DNA of 12,664 nt from an uncultured Lachnospiraceae bacterium (GTDB lineage: Bacteria; Bacillota; Clostridia; Lachnospirales; Lachnospiraceae). The translations under genes and the position numbers were made by a program. Below, one piece after another: positions 7,031 through 12,664 of this stretch. The stretch covers positions 1 through 12,664 of the forward strand of contig CAJLUP010000045.1 in the NCBI GenBank assembly GCA_905209865.1. The letters run 5' to 3'. A model generated the notes under the pieces. That model was not told where the DNA came from and ran no database searches. It worked only from the letters and a program-made list of their open reading frames with translations. Each line of letters opens with the position of its first letter. Position 1 is the first letter of the stretch.

Positions 7031-9391
7031 TTAATGTTTTCTTTTTTTCTTCTTTTTTGTTTTTGCAGTTTTCTGACCTGCATTATTCTGAGCTGTTCCG
7101 TCTTCTTTTTCTGATTTTGAATCTTCAATCTGTTTTGCCGGCGCTTTGGATGCTGTCTGAACTTTCACGCTCTTTCCGGTCTTCATAATATACCAGAGAG
7201 CTCCTGTAATGCATACAGATGAATACGCTCCGCAAACGATTCCTGCCATAAGCGGAAGTGCGAACTCCTTAATTGAGCTTACTCCCATCACATAAAGAAC
7301 TGCTACCATAACAAATGTTGTCAGGGAAGTATATATGCTTCGTGTCAATGTCTGTGTGATACAACGGTTTACAAGCTCTTTCAGATCTGCATTTTTGGAG
7401 CTGTTCTTCATCTCCTCACGGATACGGTCAAAGATAACGATCGTCGCGTTGATTGAATATCCGACGATTGTCAGCATACATGCGATAAACGTATTTCCTA
7501 CAGAAACACGGGCAACCGCATAAAATGCAAGTACAATAAGCACATCATGCAGAAGAGCCGCTACCGCACTCGTAGCGAAACGGATATCTTTAAATCTGAA
7601 CCAAATGTACAAAAGCATAAAGATCGTTGCGAAAACAACCGCGATCACTGCATCCATTCTCATCTCAGAACTTACCGTTGAGCTGATATTTTCTGTCGTG
7701 ATCTCTTCTGTCACTCCAAAATCATTCTGCATATAAGATTCAAACGCTTCTCTCTTCTCAAGATCAAGTGTCTGTGTTTTAAATACAACTTGATTTGTTC
7801 CTTTTACAGTCTGTACCTGTACATTCTTGTCGCCTGTAATTTTCTCAAGTTCAGGTACCATCTGACTGTCAACTTCTTCTAACGTATACTCTTTATCGAA
7901 TGTAACGGTTGTCGCTGTACCACCTACGAAATCAAGGCTGTAGTTAAGCGCTCCGACACCTCGTGCAGAATTGATTCCCATAACAACAAATCCGCTGAGA
8001 CAAAGTGCAATAGAAATCGCGAAGAATACTTTCTTCTTTCCAAGGAAATCGATTGGTTTTCTCGGTTCTTTTACTCTGCCGTATACTTTTGGATTGCGGA
8101 TGCCGATCGCATAGAAAGAATAAACAAGAAGTCTTGTCACAACAAGCGCCGTAAACATGGAAACAACGATACCAAGCGCCAATGTCTGGGCGAATCCTTT
8201 TACCGGACCGCTTCCTCTAAGCCACAATACCGCTGCAGCAATCAACGTTGTAATATTACCGTCAAGGATTGCTGACATTGCCTTATGGAATCCTGAACGA
8301 AGGGCAGAATGAACCGATGCTCCTGCCGACAATTCTTCTTTCACACGGGCAAAGATAATAACATTCGCGTCTACCGCCATACCGATACCAAGAATAATAC
8401 CGGCAATACCTGGAAGTGTCAGCGTAATATCAAATGCATTTAACAAAAGTAAAATTAATCCTGTATAAATTACAAGCGCGATACTTGATGCAAATCCCGG
8501 AAGCAGGTATACAAAGATCATAAACAAACATACGATTGCAAGACCGATTGCTCCTGCCATAAGGCTTGTGCTGATCGCTTCCTCACCAAGCTGTGCTCCG
8601 ACAACTTTTGAACTGATTTCTTCCAGTTCCAAATTTAACCCTCCGATACGGATTGTAGATGCAATATTATCTGCTTCTTCATAGGATGCCGATCCCGTAA
8701 TCTGAGCCTGTCCGTTCTCAATAATTGCGTTTACACTCGGAACGCTGATCAGCTCACCGTCATAATATATCGCGATCGTATCGTTGCCGTTATTGTAAGC
8801 TTCTGTCGTAGCTGTCGCAAATGCTTCTGTTCCGTCTGCATTTAATGTAAGATCTACTCCGTACTCTTTTTTGCCTGTCTGCTGGTTCTCCCATGTACCT
8901 GCCGTAGCAGATTTCACTTCTGAACCTGTTAAAACGATAGAACCGTTTGCTTTCAGCTCATCGATCGTTTTATTTAATACATATCCTTCTGCTCCAAGTG
9001 TGTAGTTTTCATTTCCATCTGCATCTTTATGCTTGATGAAATACAGTGATCCCGGCTGTCCTAATTCTTCAAGGATTGTGTTTGCGTCTTCTACTCCCGG
9101 AATCTCGATACTGATCCGATTGTCGCCTTCCTGATATGCCTGTGCCTCTGTACTGTACTGTTCTACACGACGCTGCATCTTATATACAGTGTCATCCATG
9201 TCTTCCTGTGACGGTTTGTCGCCTTTTACCTGATATGTAATGCTGACTCCACCCTCAAGATCCAGTCCCAAATTAATATTTTTCGCTGCGCCCATTCCTT
9301 CAGAATCTAATCCGTGGATTGTAGTCACACCGAGCAGGACTGAAAGTGCTGCCACGAGAATAAGGCTTAATATACCTCTGCTCTTTTTCAT
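7031..9391 (-). CDS. secDF: Fused protein-export subunit SecDF
   Basis: A 786-residue membrane protein joining SecD and SecF, the proton-driven accessory motor of the SecYEG translocon that pulls secreted proteins outward. I count 12 hydrophobic segments: one at 7-27, five in the SecD half (about 277-297, 303-321, 326-346, 371-391, 399-424) and six in the SecF half (about 455-473, 579-597, 606-628, 632-653, 685-704, 709-736). SecD signatures are GLDLEGG (42-48) and GMAVDANVIIF with the essential Asp341; SecF signatures are DFVGGT (487-492), GYSINAT (644-650), DRIRE (655-659) and Arg684. The usual Asp of the SecF GYSINDT motif is Ala649 here. The tail (about 740-786) is polar and ends KTKKKKKRKH, probably cytoplasmic. 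The start at 9391 has AAAGG upstream. It follows scfB by 100 bases. Confidence 0.95.
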   Translation of the reverse strand: MKKSRGILSLILVAALSVLLGVTTIHGLDSEGMGAAKNINLGLDLEGGVSITYQVKGDKPSQEDMDDTVYKMQRRVEQYSTEAQAYQEGDNRISIEIPGVEDANTILEELGQPGSLYFIKHKDADGNENYTLGAEGYVLNKTIDELKANGSIVLTGSEVKSATAGTWENQQTGKKEYGVDLTLNADGTEAFATATTEAYNNGNDTIAIYYDGELISVPSVNAIIENGQAQITGSASYEEADNIASTIRIGGLNLELEEISSKVVGAQLGEEAISTSLMAGAIGLAIVCLFMIFVYLLPGFASSIALVIYTGLILLLLNAFDITLTLPGIAGIILGIGMAVDANVIIFARVKEELSAGASVHSALRSGFHKAMSAILDGNITTLIAAAVLWLRGSGPVKGFAQTLALGIVVSMFTALVVTRLLVYSFYAIGIRNPKVYGRVKEPRKPIDFLGKKKVFFAISIALCLSGFVVMGINSARGVGALNYSLDFVGGTATTVTFDKEYTLEEVDSQMVPELEKITGDKNVQVQTVKGTNQVVFKTQTLDLEKREAFESYMQNDFGVTEEITTENISSTVSSEMRMDAVIAVVFATIFMLLYIWFRFKDIRFATSAVAALLHDVLIVLAFYAVARVSVGNTFIACMLTIVGYSINATIVIFDRIREEMKNSSKNADLKELVNRCITQTLTRSIYTSLTTFVMVAVLYVMGVSSIKEFALPLMAGIVCGAYSSVCITGALWYIMKTGKSVKVQTASKAPAKQIEDSKSEKEDGTAQNNAGQKTAKTKKKKKRKH

Positions 9392-9433
9392 GACTTTTTT
9401 CCTTTCTTACTTTTCTTTTTTATCTACATTTAT

Positions 9434-9455
9434 GCAGACGCTTTTACGCGTCCGC
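9434..9455 (-). repeat. Hairpin between scfB and secDF
   Basis: GCAGACGC (9434-9441) and GCGTCCGC (9448-9455) form an 8-base GC-rich stem with one G-T pair and a 6-base loop; ACAT and ATGT outside it can extend the structure. On the minus strand it is followed by ATAAATG rather than a T run, so it is not a standard terminator. It may modulate or stabilise the message between the maturase and secDF. Confidence 0.5.
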
Positions 9456-9491
9456 TCATGTACTTTTTCTGTGTTTCGTACCTACTGCCGA

Positions 9492-10895
9492 TTATCGGAT
9501 GCCTGCATCTGCCAATGCCGCCTTGATCATAATCGCGCACTCAACACGTTTTCTCTCCATCTCACAACTTACTTCATATGTATCATTGATCGAGTGATGG
9601 AACTTATAAGAATTTGCCATACAGCCTCCGCTGCAATAAAATCTTGCGAAACATTTTCTGCAGCTTTCTTTTGAATATACGCTGCATCCTCTGAATTCGT
9701 CTGCTATCTCAGGGCGTGTGATCCCTTCATCAACATTTCCCATAAGGAACTCTTCCTGTCCGACAAACTGATGGCACGGGTATAAATCTCCCCACGGGGT
9801 TACCGCAAGATACTCTGTTCCTGAACCACATCCTGACAATCGCTTAGAAACGCACGGTCCGCCTTCCAGATCAATCATAAAGTGGAAGAACGTAAATCCT
9901 CGTCCGCTTTTTTCGCGTTCGACCATGATCTTCGCCAGCTTATCATACTCTTCAAAAATCTGAGGAAGATCTTCTTTACGGATCGCATACGGATCAGTAT
10001 CTTCTCCTACAACCGGTTCAATCGAAATCTGTTCGAATCCAAGATCTGCAAAATGAAGCACATCGTTGGAGAAGTCCAGATTATTTCTCGTAAATGTTCC
10101 TCTGATATAATACTTTTCCTGATTCCGGCTCTCTGCAAGTTTCTGGAATTTCGGCACGATCAGATCATAACTTCCCTTTCCGTTTCTAAACGGACGCATC
10201 TTATCATTGACTTCTTTTCTTCCGTCCAAACTGAGTACGACATTATCCATCTCTTTATTGACAAACTCTTGGATCTCATCATTCAGAAGAACGCCGTTTG
10301 TCGTTACCGTGAAACGGAAATGTTTATCATGAAGCTTCTCCTGCTCCCGTCCATAAGCGACAAGATCTTTTACAACCTGCCAGTTCATAAGCGGTTCGCC
10401 ACCGAAGAAATCAACTTCAAGATTTCTTCTCTTACCGGAATTGGCAATCAGAAAATCAAGCGCCTTTTTCCCAACTTCATATGACATCAATGCCCGGCGT
10501 CCATGATACTCGCCTTCCTCTGCGAAACAATATCTGCATGCCAAATTGCAGTCATGTGCGATATGAAGACAAAGCGCTTTAACAACTGTTTTTCTTTCCT
10601 TTACTTCATCGATATAATCTTCGTAAATATCTTTTGTGAAAAGTCTTCCTTCTTCTGTAAGCGTTATAACAGCTTCCAAGATATCCTTTATATCTTCTTC
10701 TGAATAACTACTTTCAAACTTTGATTTTAAAAATGCAAAAGTTTCTTCTTTTTTTAATGTCTCTGCCGTATGGAATTCATTTTGCTCTTCCAGTGCACCA
10801 ATGACATCATATGCTTCTTTATCAACAACATGTACTGCTCCGCTGTTGACATCCAGCACAATATTATATCCATTATTCTGATACAAATGTATCAC
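9492..10895 (-). CDS. scfB: Ranthipeptide (SCIFF) maturase, radical SAM/SPASM
   Basis: A 467-residue radical SAM enzyme that makes thioether crosslinks in the six-cysteine peptide encoded just upstream (CteB/Tte1186 type). The N-terminal 90 residues, starting near IHLYQNNGYNIVLDV, form the peptide-recognition (RRE-like) part and are characteristic of SCIFF maturases. The SAM cluster motif CNLACRYC has Cys116, Cys120 and Cys123; GGEP is at 165-168. The SPASM region supplies cysteines at 348, 356, 374, 404, 412, 415, 421, 425 and 444, enough for two auxiliary iron-sulfur clusters. I chose the GTG at 10895: AGAGAGG lies 8 bases upstream, and the family begins M-IH-Y. An ATG at 10928 in frame lacks a ribosome binding site. 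The gene lies 104 bases after scfA with a hairpin between them, and 100 bases before secDF. Family and role are clear. Confidence 0.95.
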   Translation of the reverse strand: MIHLYQNNGYNIVLDVNSGAVHVVDKEAYDVIGALEEQNEFHTAETLKKEETFAFLKSKFESSYSEEDIKDILEAVITLTEEGRLFTKDIYEDYIDEVKERKTVVKALCLHIAHDCNLACRYCFAEEGEYHGRRALMSYEVGKKALDFLIANSGKRRNLEVDFFGGEPLMNWQVVKDLVAYGREQEKLHDKHFRFTVTTNGVLLNDEIQEFVNKEMDNVVLSLDGRKEVNDKMRPFRNGKGSYDLIVPKFQKLAESRNQEKYYIRGTFTRNNLDFSNDVLHFADLGFEQISIEPVVGEDTDPYAIRKEDLPQIFEEYDKLAKIMVEREKSGRGFTFFHFMIDLEGGPCVSKRLSGCGSGTEYLAVTPWGDLYPCHQFVGQEEFLMGNVDEGITRPEIADEFRGCSVYSKESCRKCFARFYCSGGCMANSYKFHHSINDTYEVSCEMERKRVECAIMIKAALADAGIR

Positions 10896-10932
10896 GAAAA
10901 GTACCTCTCTTTCATTTCGTTCAAACAAGTAT

Positions 10933-10962
10933 AAGGCAGCGGCTTTTAAAGACCGCTGCCTT
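10933..10962 (-). terminator. Hairpin between scfA and scfB, likely attenuator
   Basis: AAGGCAGCGG (10933-10942) and CCGCTGCCTT (10953-10962) form a perfect 10-base stem, which can extend through CTTT/AAAG with one bulge. On the minus strand the stem ends in TT and is followed by ATACTTGTTT, a weak and interrupted U-tract, so partial termination is more likely than complete. It lies between precursor and maturase genes, where it would keep peptide mRNA in excess over enzyme mRNA. On the plus strand a T5 run follows, but no plus-strand gene needs it. Confidence 0.65.
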
Positions 10963-10999
10963 TTTCACCTTATTGCCCCATATTCTTACGATATTTTAA

Positions 11000-11143
11000 T
11001 TATTTCTTCTGCTCGCAAGTCTGGTTTCCAACAGTACAAGACGTCTTACATGCTGACTGGCATGATGTCTGACATTCTCCGCATCCGCCTTTCTTTACTG
11101 TGTTATTAAGTGTCTGTGTATTTAACGTTTTGATATGTTTCAT
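11000..11143 (-). CDS. scfA: SCIFF ranthipeptide precursor
   Basis: A 47-residue ribosomally made precursor peptide of the six-cysteines-in-forty-five (SCIFF) family. The leader MKHIKTLNTQTLNNTVKK is followed by a core with exactly six cysteines at 21, 24, 28, 32, 36 and 43, spaced by Thr, Ser, Gln and Lys. Family members receive Cys-to-Thr gamma-thioether bonds from the partner radical SAM enzyme; Thr26, Thr34, Thr37 and Thr42 are possible acceptors, and Cys32/Thr37 fit the bond I recall being described for the clostridial CteA peptide. The ATG at 11143 is set by AGGAGG (11151-11156) seven bases upstream; an ATG at 11182 in frame lies at the predicted transcription start and is not used. An extended -10 promoter precedes it, and scfB follows. 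There is no signal peptide. The biological role of the product is not settled. Confidence 0.96.
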   Translation of the reverse strand: MKHIKTLNTQTLNNTVKKGGCGECQTSCQSACKTSCTVGNQTCEQKK

Positions 11144-11185
11144 GTCCTGTCCTCCTAATTTTCTGAACATTATTATGCTCATAAA

Positions 11186-11194
11186 ATTATAGCA
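11186..11194 (-). promoter_or_regulatory. Extended -10 promoter for scfA
   Basis: On the minus strand TGCTATAAT (11186-11194) is a perfect extended -10 element. The -35 at 17 bases (TTTAAA) is weak, as is common for extended -10 promoters. Transcription would begin near 11179, giving a leader of about 36 bases with the AGGAGG site. This would let the peptide be made separately from the membrane protein gene upstream. Confidence 0.65.
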
Positions 11195-11241
11195 CAGTAT
11201 GCTTCATTTTTAAAGAGTTTTTTGACCTCTCCGAAAGATTA

Positions 11242-11274
11242 CCTCCCTCCCCGCTTCAACACTGCCTCCCCTCC
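11242..11274 (-). other. G-rich purine tract upstream of the scfA promoter
   Basis: Between the TIGR04086 gene and scfA, the minus strand carries six G runs of two to four bases in two clusters (GGAGGGGAGG and GGGGAGGGAGG) separated by 12 bases. Each cluster could form a two-layer G-quadruplex half. The rest of the 158-base gap shows no gene or terminator. Function is unknown. Confidence 0.4.
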
Positions 11275-11302
11275 GCTTTCACTCACCTTCTGCAGTTCAT
11301 TT

Positions 11303-11683
11303 TCAGGCGATCATTCCGCCCAGCATTCCTCCTCCGGCACACAGGAGAAATGTCACAAGAACATTTCGCACATCACCTTGAAAAGCATGGTATATTCCAA
11401 GAGTAATGAGCATAAGCAGCAGGAAATATGCCATTCCCGCAAGCAGACCCCATAAAAATTTTTTCGTTCCTGAAAGCTTCCCCAGCACAAACCCTGCTGA
11501 AAACGTCGAAATCACATAGATCAAAACAATTCCCGCATTGACGTTTTGCTCATTCAGTCCAAACTTATAAAGCATAAGTGCCAATATCAGGAGTAAAAGT
11601 CCTGTCACAATATATCCGCACAAAAGTGATTTTACGAACCATATTGCCCTTTTTCCTGCATTTCCATATTCTTTTGCTTCCAT
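11303..11683 (-). CDS. Small four-helix membrane protein, TIGR04086/DUF3792 family
   Basis: A 126-residue integral membrane protein. Hydrophobic segments lie at about 20-38, 50-69, 76-97 and 107-124; loops are short and the N-terminus is basic (KRAIWFVK). The last helix is glycine-rich (CAGGGMLGGMIA). Length, topology and position directly before the SCIFF gene match the TIGR04086 family as I remember it; this rests on recall, not on a search. I chose ATG 11683 because GGGAGG lies 6 bases upstream; an ATG at 11707 in frame has none. No catalytic motif is visible. Its constant place near ranthipeptide and Sec genes suggests a membrane role linked to one of them, but no function is known to me. 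No terminator separates it from scfA, so read-through is possible. Confidence 0.8.
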   Translation of the reverse strand: MEAKEYGNAGKRAIWFVKSLLCGYIVTGLLLLILALMLYKFGLNEQNVNAGIVLIYVISTFSAGFVLGKLSGTKKFLWGLLAGMAYFLLLMLITLGIYHAFQGDVRNVLVTFLLCAGGGMLGGMIA

Positions 11684-11743
11684 CTCAAACCTCCCGTTTC
11701 GGATCATCCGCCATATTTTCCGTTTTTTCTGAAAATACAGCCT

Positions 11744-11785
11744 GCATATGCGTTCATTCTACATTTTTAACTAATAAAGCATATG
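11744..11785. repeat. Paired GCATATG sites before the membrane protein gene
   Basis: The palindrome GCATATGC (11744-11751) and a second GCATATG (11779-11785) lie 35 bases apart in the 155-base gap between spoVT and the membrane protein gene. The segment between them contains TAGAAT on the minus strand, a possible -10 without a good -35. The arrangement could be an operator pair, but it may be chance in AT-rich DNA. Nothing else is seen in this gap. Confidence 0.3.
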
Positions 11786-11838
11786 TTTGTCCGTCACGAT
11801 TTATGCCTGCACTTTCCTGTCTTTTCCGAGAGCTTTCT

Positions 11839-12381
11839 CTATTCCATCTGTTTTCCCAAAAAATCCGCCGCACTGCAAGCGACCCTTTGCTCAACTTCTC
11901 CAAATTGCTTCTTCTTATCTTTATTCAGCAAAACGACTGCGCCTATTACATCTCCGGCACTGATAATGGGAGAAATAACTTCATCTTCATACTCTTTCAT
12001 TTCTTCCGTAACTTTTATATATCCGCTCTCTCCTACCTGTGCCGTCACTGATTCTCTTTCTCTTAAAACCTGAAGAAATTCTTTGCTTACAAACCGATCT
12101 TCCAGCTCTTTCTTCCCTGATCCCGAAACAGCCACAATCTGATCTGTATCTGTAATACATACTGTGCATCCCATCGTTTGCGATAAGCTTTCTGCATATA
12201 ATTTTGCAGGCATTCCAAATTCGCCTATAGGAGAATATTTTTTTAAAATAACTTCCCCTTCTCTGTCGGTAAATATTTCTAATGGATCTCCTTCGCGTAT
12301 ACGAAGCGTTCTTCTAATCTCTTTCGGAATTACAACTCGCCCGAGATCATCAATTCTGCGTACAATCCCTGTTGCTTTCAT
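11839..12381 (-). CDS. spoVT: Stage V sporulation protein T
   Basis: A 180-residue DNA-binding regulator of late sporulation, which in Bacillus tunes SigG-dependent genes in the forespore. The N-terminal SpoVT/AbrB swapped-hairpin domain is at 1-50 (MKATGIVRRIDDLGRVVIP, then EIRRTLRI). The C-terminal GAF-like sensor domain covers about 56-178, which separates it from AbrB and Abh. The length is near that of Bacillus SpoVT (178). The ATG at 12381 follows AAGGAG by 8 bases. It stands alone, after the terminator at 12611-12641 and a gene-free leader; I could not find a convincing SigG promoter (GNATR, then CATNNTA). In Bacillus the gene follows mfd, and the gene off the right edge may be of that cluster. 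Its presence marks the host as a spore former. Confidence 0.97.
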   Translation of the reverse strand: MKATGIVRRIDDLGRVVIPKEIRRTLRIREGDPLEIFTDREGEVILKKYSPIGEFGMPAKLYAESLSQTMGCTVCITDTDQIVAVSGSGKKELEDRFVSKEFLQVLRERESVTAQVGESGYIKVTEEMKEYEDEVISPIISAGDVIGAVVLLNKDKKKQFGEVEQRVACSAADFLGKQME

Positions 12382-12610
12382 ATTCTCTTCTCCTTATTCT
12401 AGTTTCTATTGATCATAATCTGCTCTTGTATTTTTATTGCCACCACACATCCTCATCCTGTTTTGAAAAGTAAAAAAATGTAGTGATTTTCTTCTATTAG
12501 TATCGCTCATTTTTTAGAAATTATGAATTTATTTACCAGTTTTCTAGAGAAGTTTATCTGTCTTGACTTTACAGGCTTCTTCATTTTTCATTAGTCATTC
12601 TTGTACATGC
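12382..12610. other. Gene-free leader of spoVT
   Basis: About 230 AT-rich bases between the upstream terminator and spoVT. Only very short open frames are present and none has a convincing ribosome binding site. A CATAATT near the middle partly resembles a SigG -10, but no -35 fits. Apart from the spoVT ribosome binding site I see no supported element. Confidence 0.5.
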
Positions 12611-12641
12611 AAAAAAAGACAACGCCGTCACCGACGCTGCC
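12611..12641 (-). terminator. Strong intrinsic terminator of the gene upstream of the window
   Basis: The 24 bases 12618-12641 form a 10-base stem (three G-T pairs on the RNA) closed by a GUGA tetraloop of the stable GNRA type. On the minus strand the stem is followed directly by seven T residues (12611-12617). It ends a minus-strand gene lying mostly or wholly beyond the right edge; the 23 bases outside it could hold that gene's last codons, but the frame cannot be fixed. Confidence 0.88.
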
Positions 12642-12664
12642 TTCTCTCATTCCGTAAGGAAAAT

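Noticed and set aside
9434..9455. Intrinsic terminator between scfB and secDF
   Set aside because: The stem is good but is followed by ATAAATG, not by a T run, on the transcribed strand; kept only as a hairpin.
9882..10484. A 200-codon plus-strand open frame opposite scfB
   Set aside because: It is the antisense shadow of a gene with clear radical SAM and SPASM motifs; the translation has no domain-like features and no ribosome binding site was found.
11235..11290. A 15-codon GTG-started minus-strand frame between the membrane protein gene and scfA
   Set aside because: Too short, Gly/Arg-rich because of the G tract, and the upstream purines are a poor ribosome binding site.
11578..12073. 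Plus-strand frames spanning the membrane protein gene, the gap and spoVT
   Set aside because: They cross two supported minus-strand genes and a gap, are rich in Phe and Ser as antisense of AT-rich coding DNA often is, and show no motif.
12507..12584. Small basic 25-codon minus-strand frame (starts MKKPVKSRQ) in the spoVT leader
   Set aside because: No ribosome binding site before its ATG, AT-rich composition as in the surrounding non-coding DNA, and no recognised family.
12382..12610. SigG-type promoter for spoVT
   Set aside because: CATAATT was found but no GNATR element lies 17-18 bases upstream; other partial matches had wrong spacing.

Overview
The window reads as a chromosomal segment of a spore-forming member of the Clostridia, most likely a Lachnospiraceae-type gut anaerobe. 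The evidence is a complete spoVT (sporulation regulator), a SCIFF/ranthipeptide precursor with its radical SAM maturase, an oxygen-independent HemZ-type radical SAM protein, a fused SecDF, and Gram-positive style ribosome binding sites (AGGAGG) and promoters. Every gene I can support lies on the minus strand, so transcription runs from high to low coordinates. No tRNA, rRNA, CRISPR array, insertion sequence or phage gene is visible.

Layout in the direction of transcription: at the right edge a strong intrinsic terminator (12611-12641) closes an upstream gene outside the window. After a gene-free leader of about 230 bases comes spoVT (11839-12381). Next is a four-helix membrane protein of the TIGR04086/DUF3792 type (11303-11683), then the 47-residue six-cysteine peptide scfA (11000-11143) behind its own extended -10 promoter. 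A hairpin at 10933-10962 separates scfA from the radical SAM/SPASM maturase scfB, which starts at a GTG (9492-10895). The fused protein-export subunit secDF (7031-9391) follows and is closed by a terminator hairpin at 6953-6990.

The second block starts behind a candidate promoter: recJ (5159-6880), a bifunctional RelA/SpoT (p)ppGpp enzyme (2795-5098), a glyoxalase-II-like metallo-beta-lactamase-fold hydrolase (2053-2676), hemZ (532-2010) and the first 180 codons of hisS (1-541, cut by the window edge). A good extended -10 promoter for relA lies in the last codons of recJ, and its TG element is the recJ stop codon.

How the genes fit together: the scfA-scfB pair makes a thioether-crosslinked peptide (ranthipeptide). 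It sits between a small membrane protein and the SecDF export motor, and no dedicated protease or transporter is present, so the gene order itself suggests a link between peptide maturation and the membrane or Sec machinery. The second block is a housekeeping and stress cluster (DNA repair exonuclease, alarmone enzyme, hydrolase, radical SAM enzyme, tRNA charging) similar in order to other Firmicutes, but apt and dtd, often found there, are absent. The most notable points are the ranthipeptide locus and its control elements, a coding-like reading frame after relA, an Asp-to-Ala change at a conserved proton-path position of SecF, and a HisRS of the eukaryote-like sequence type.
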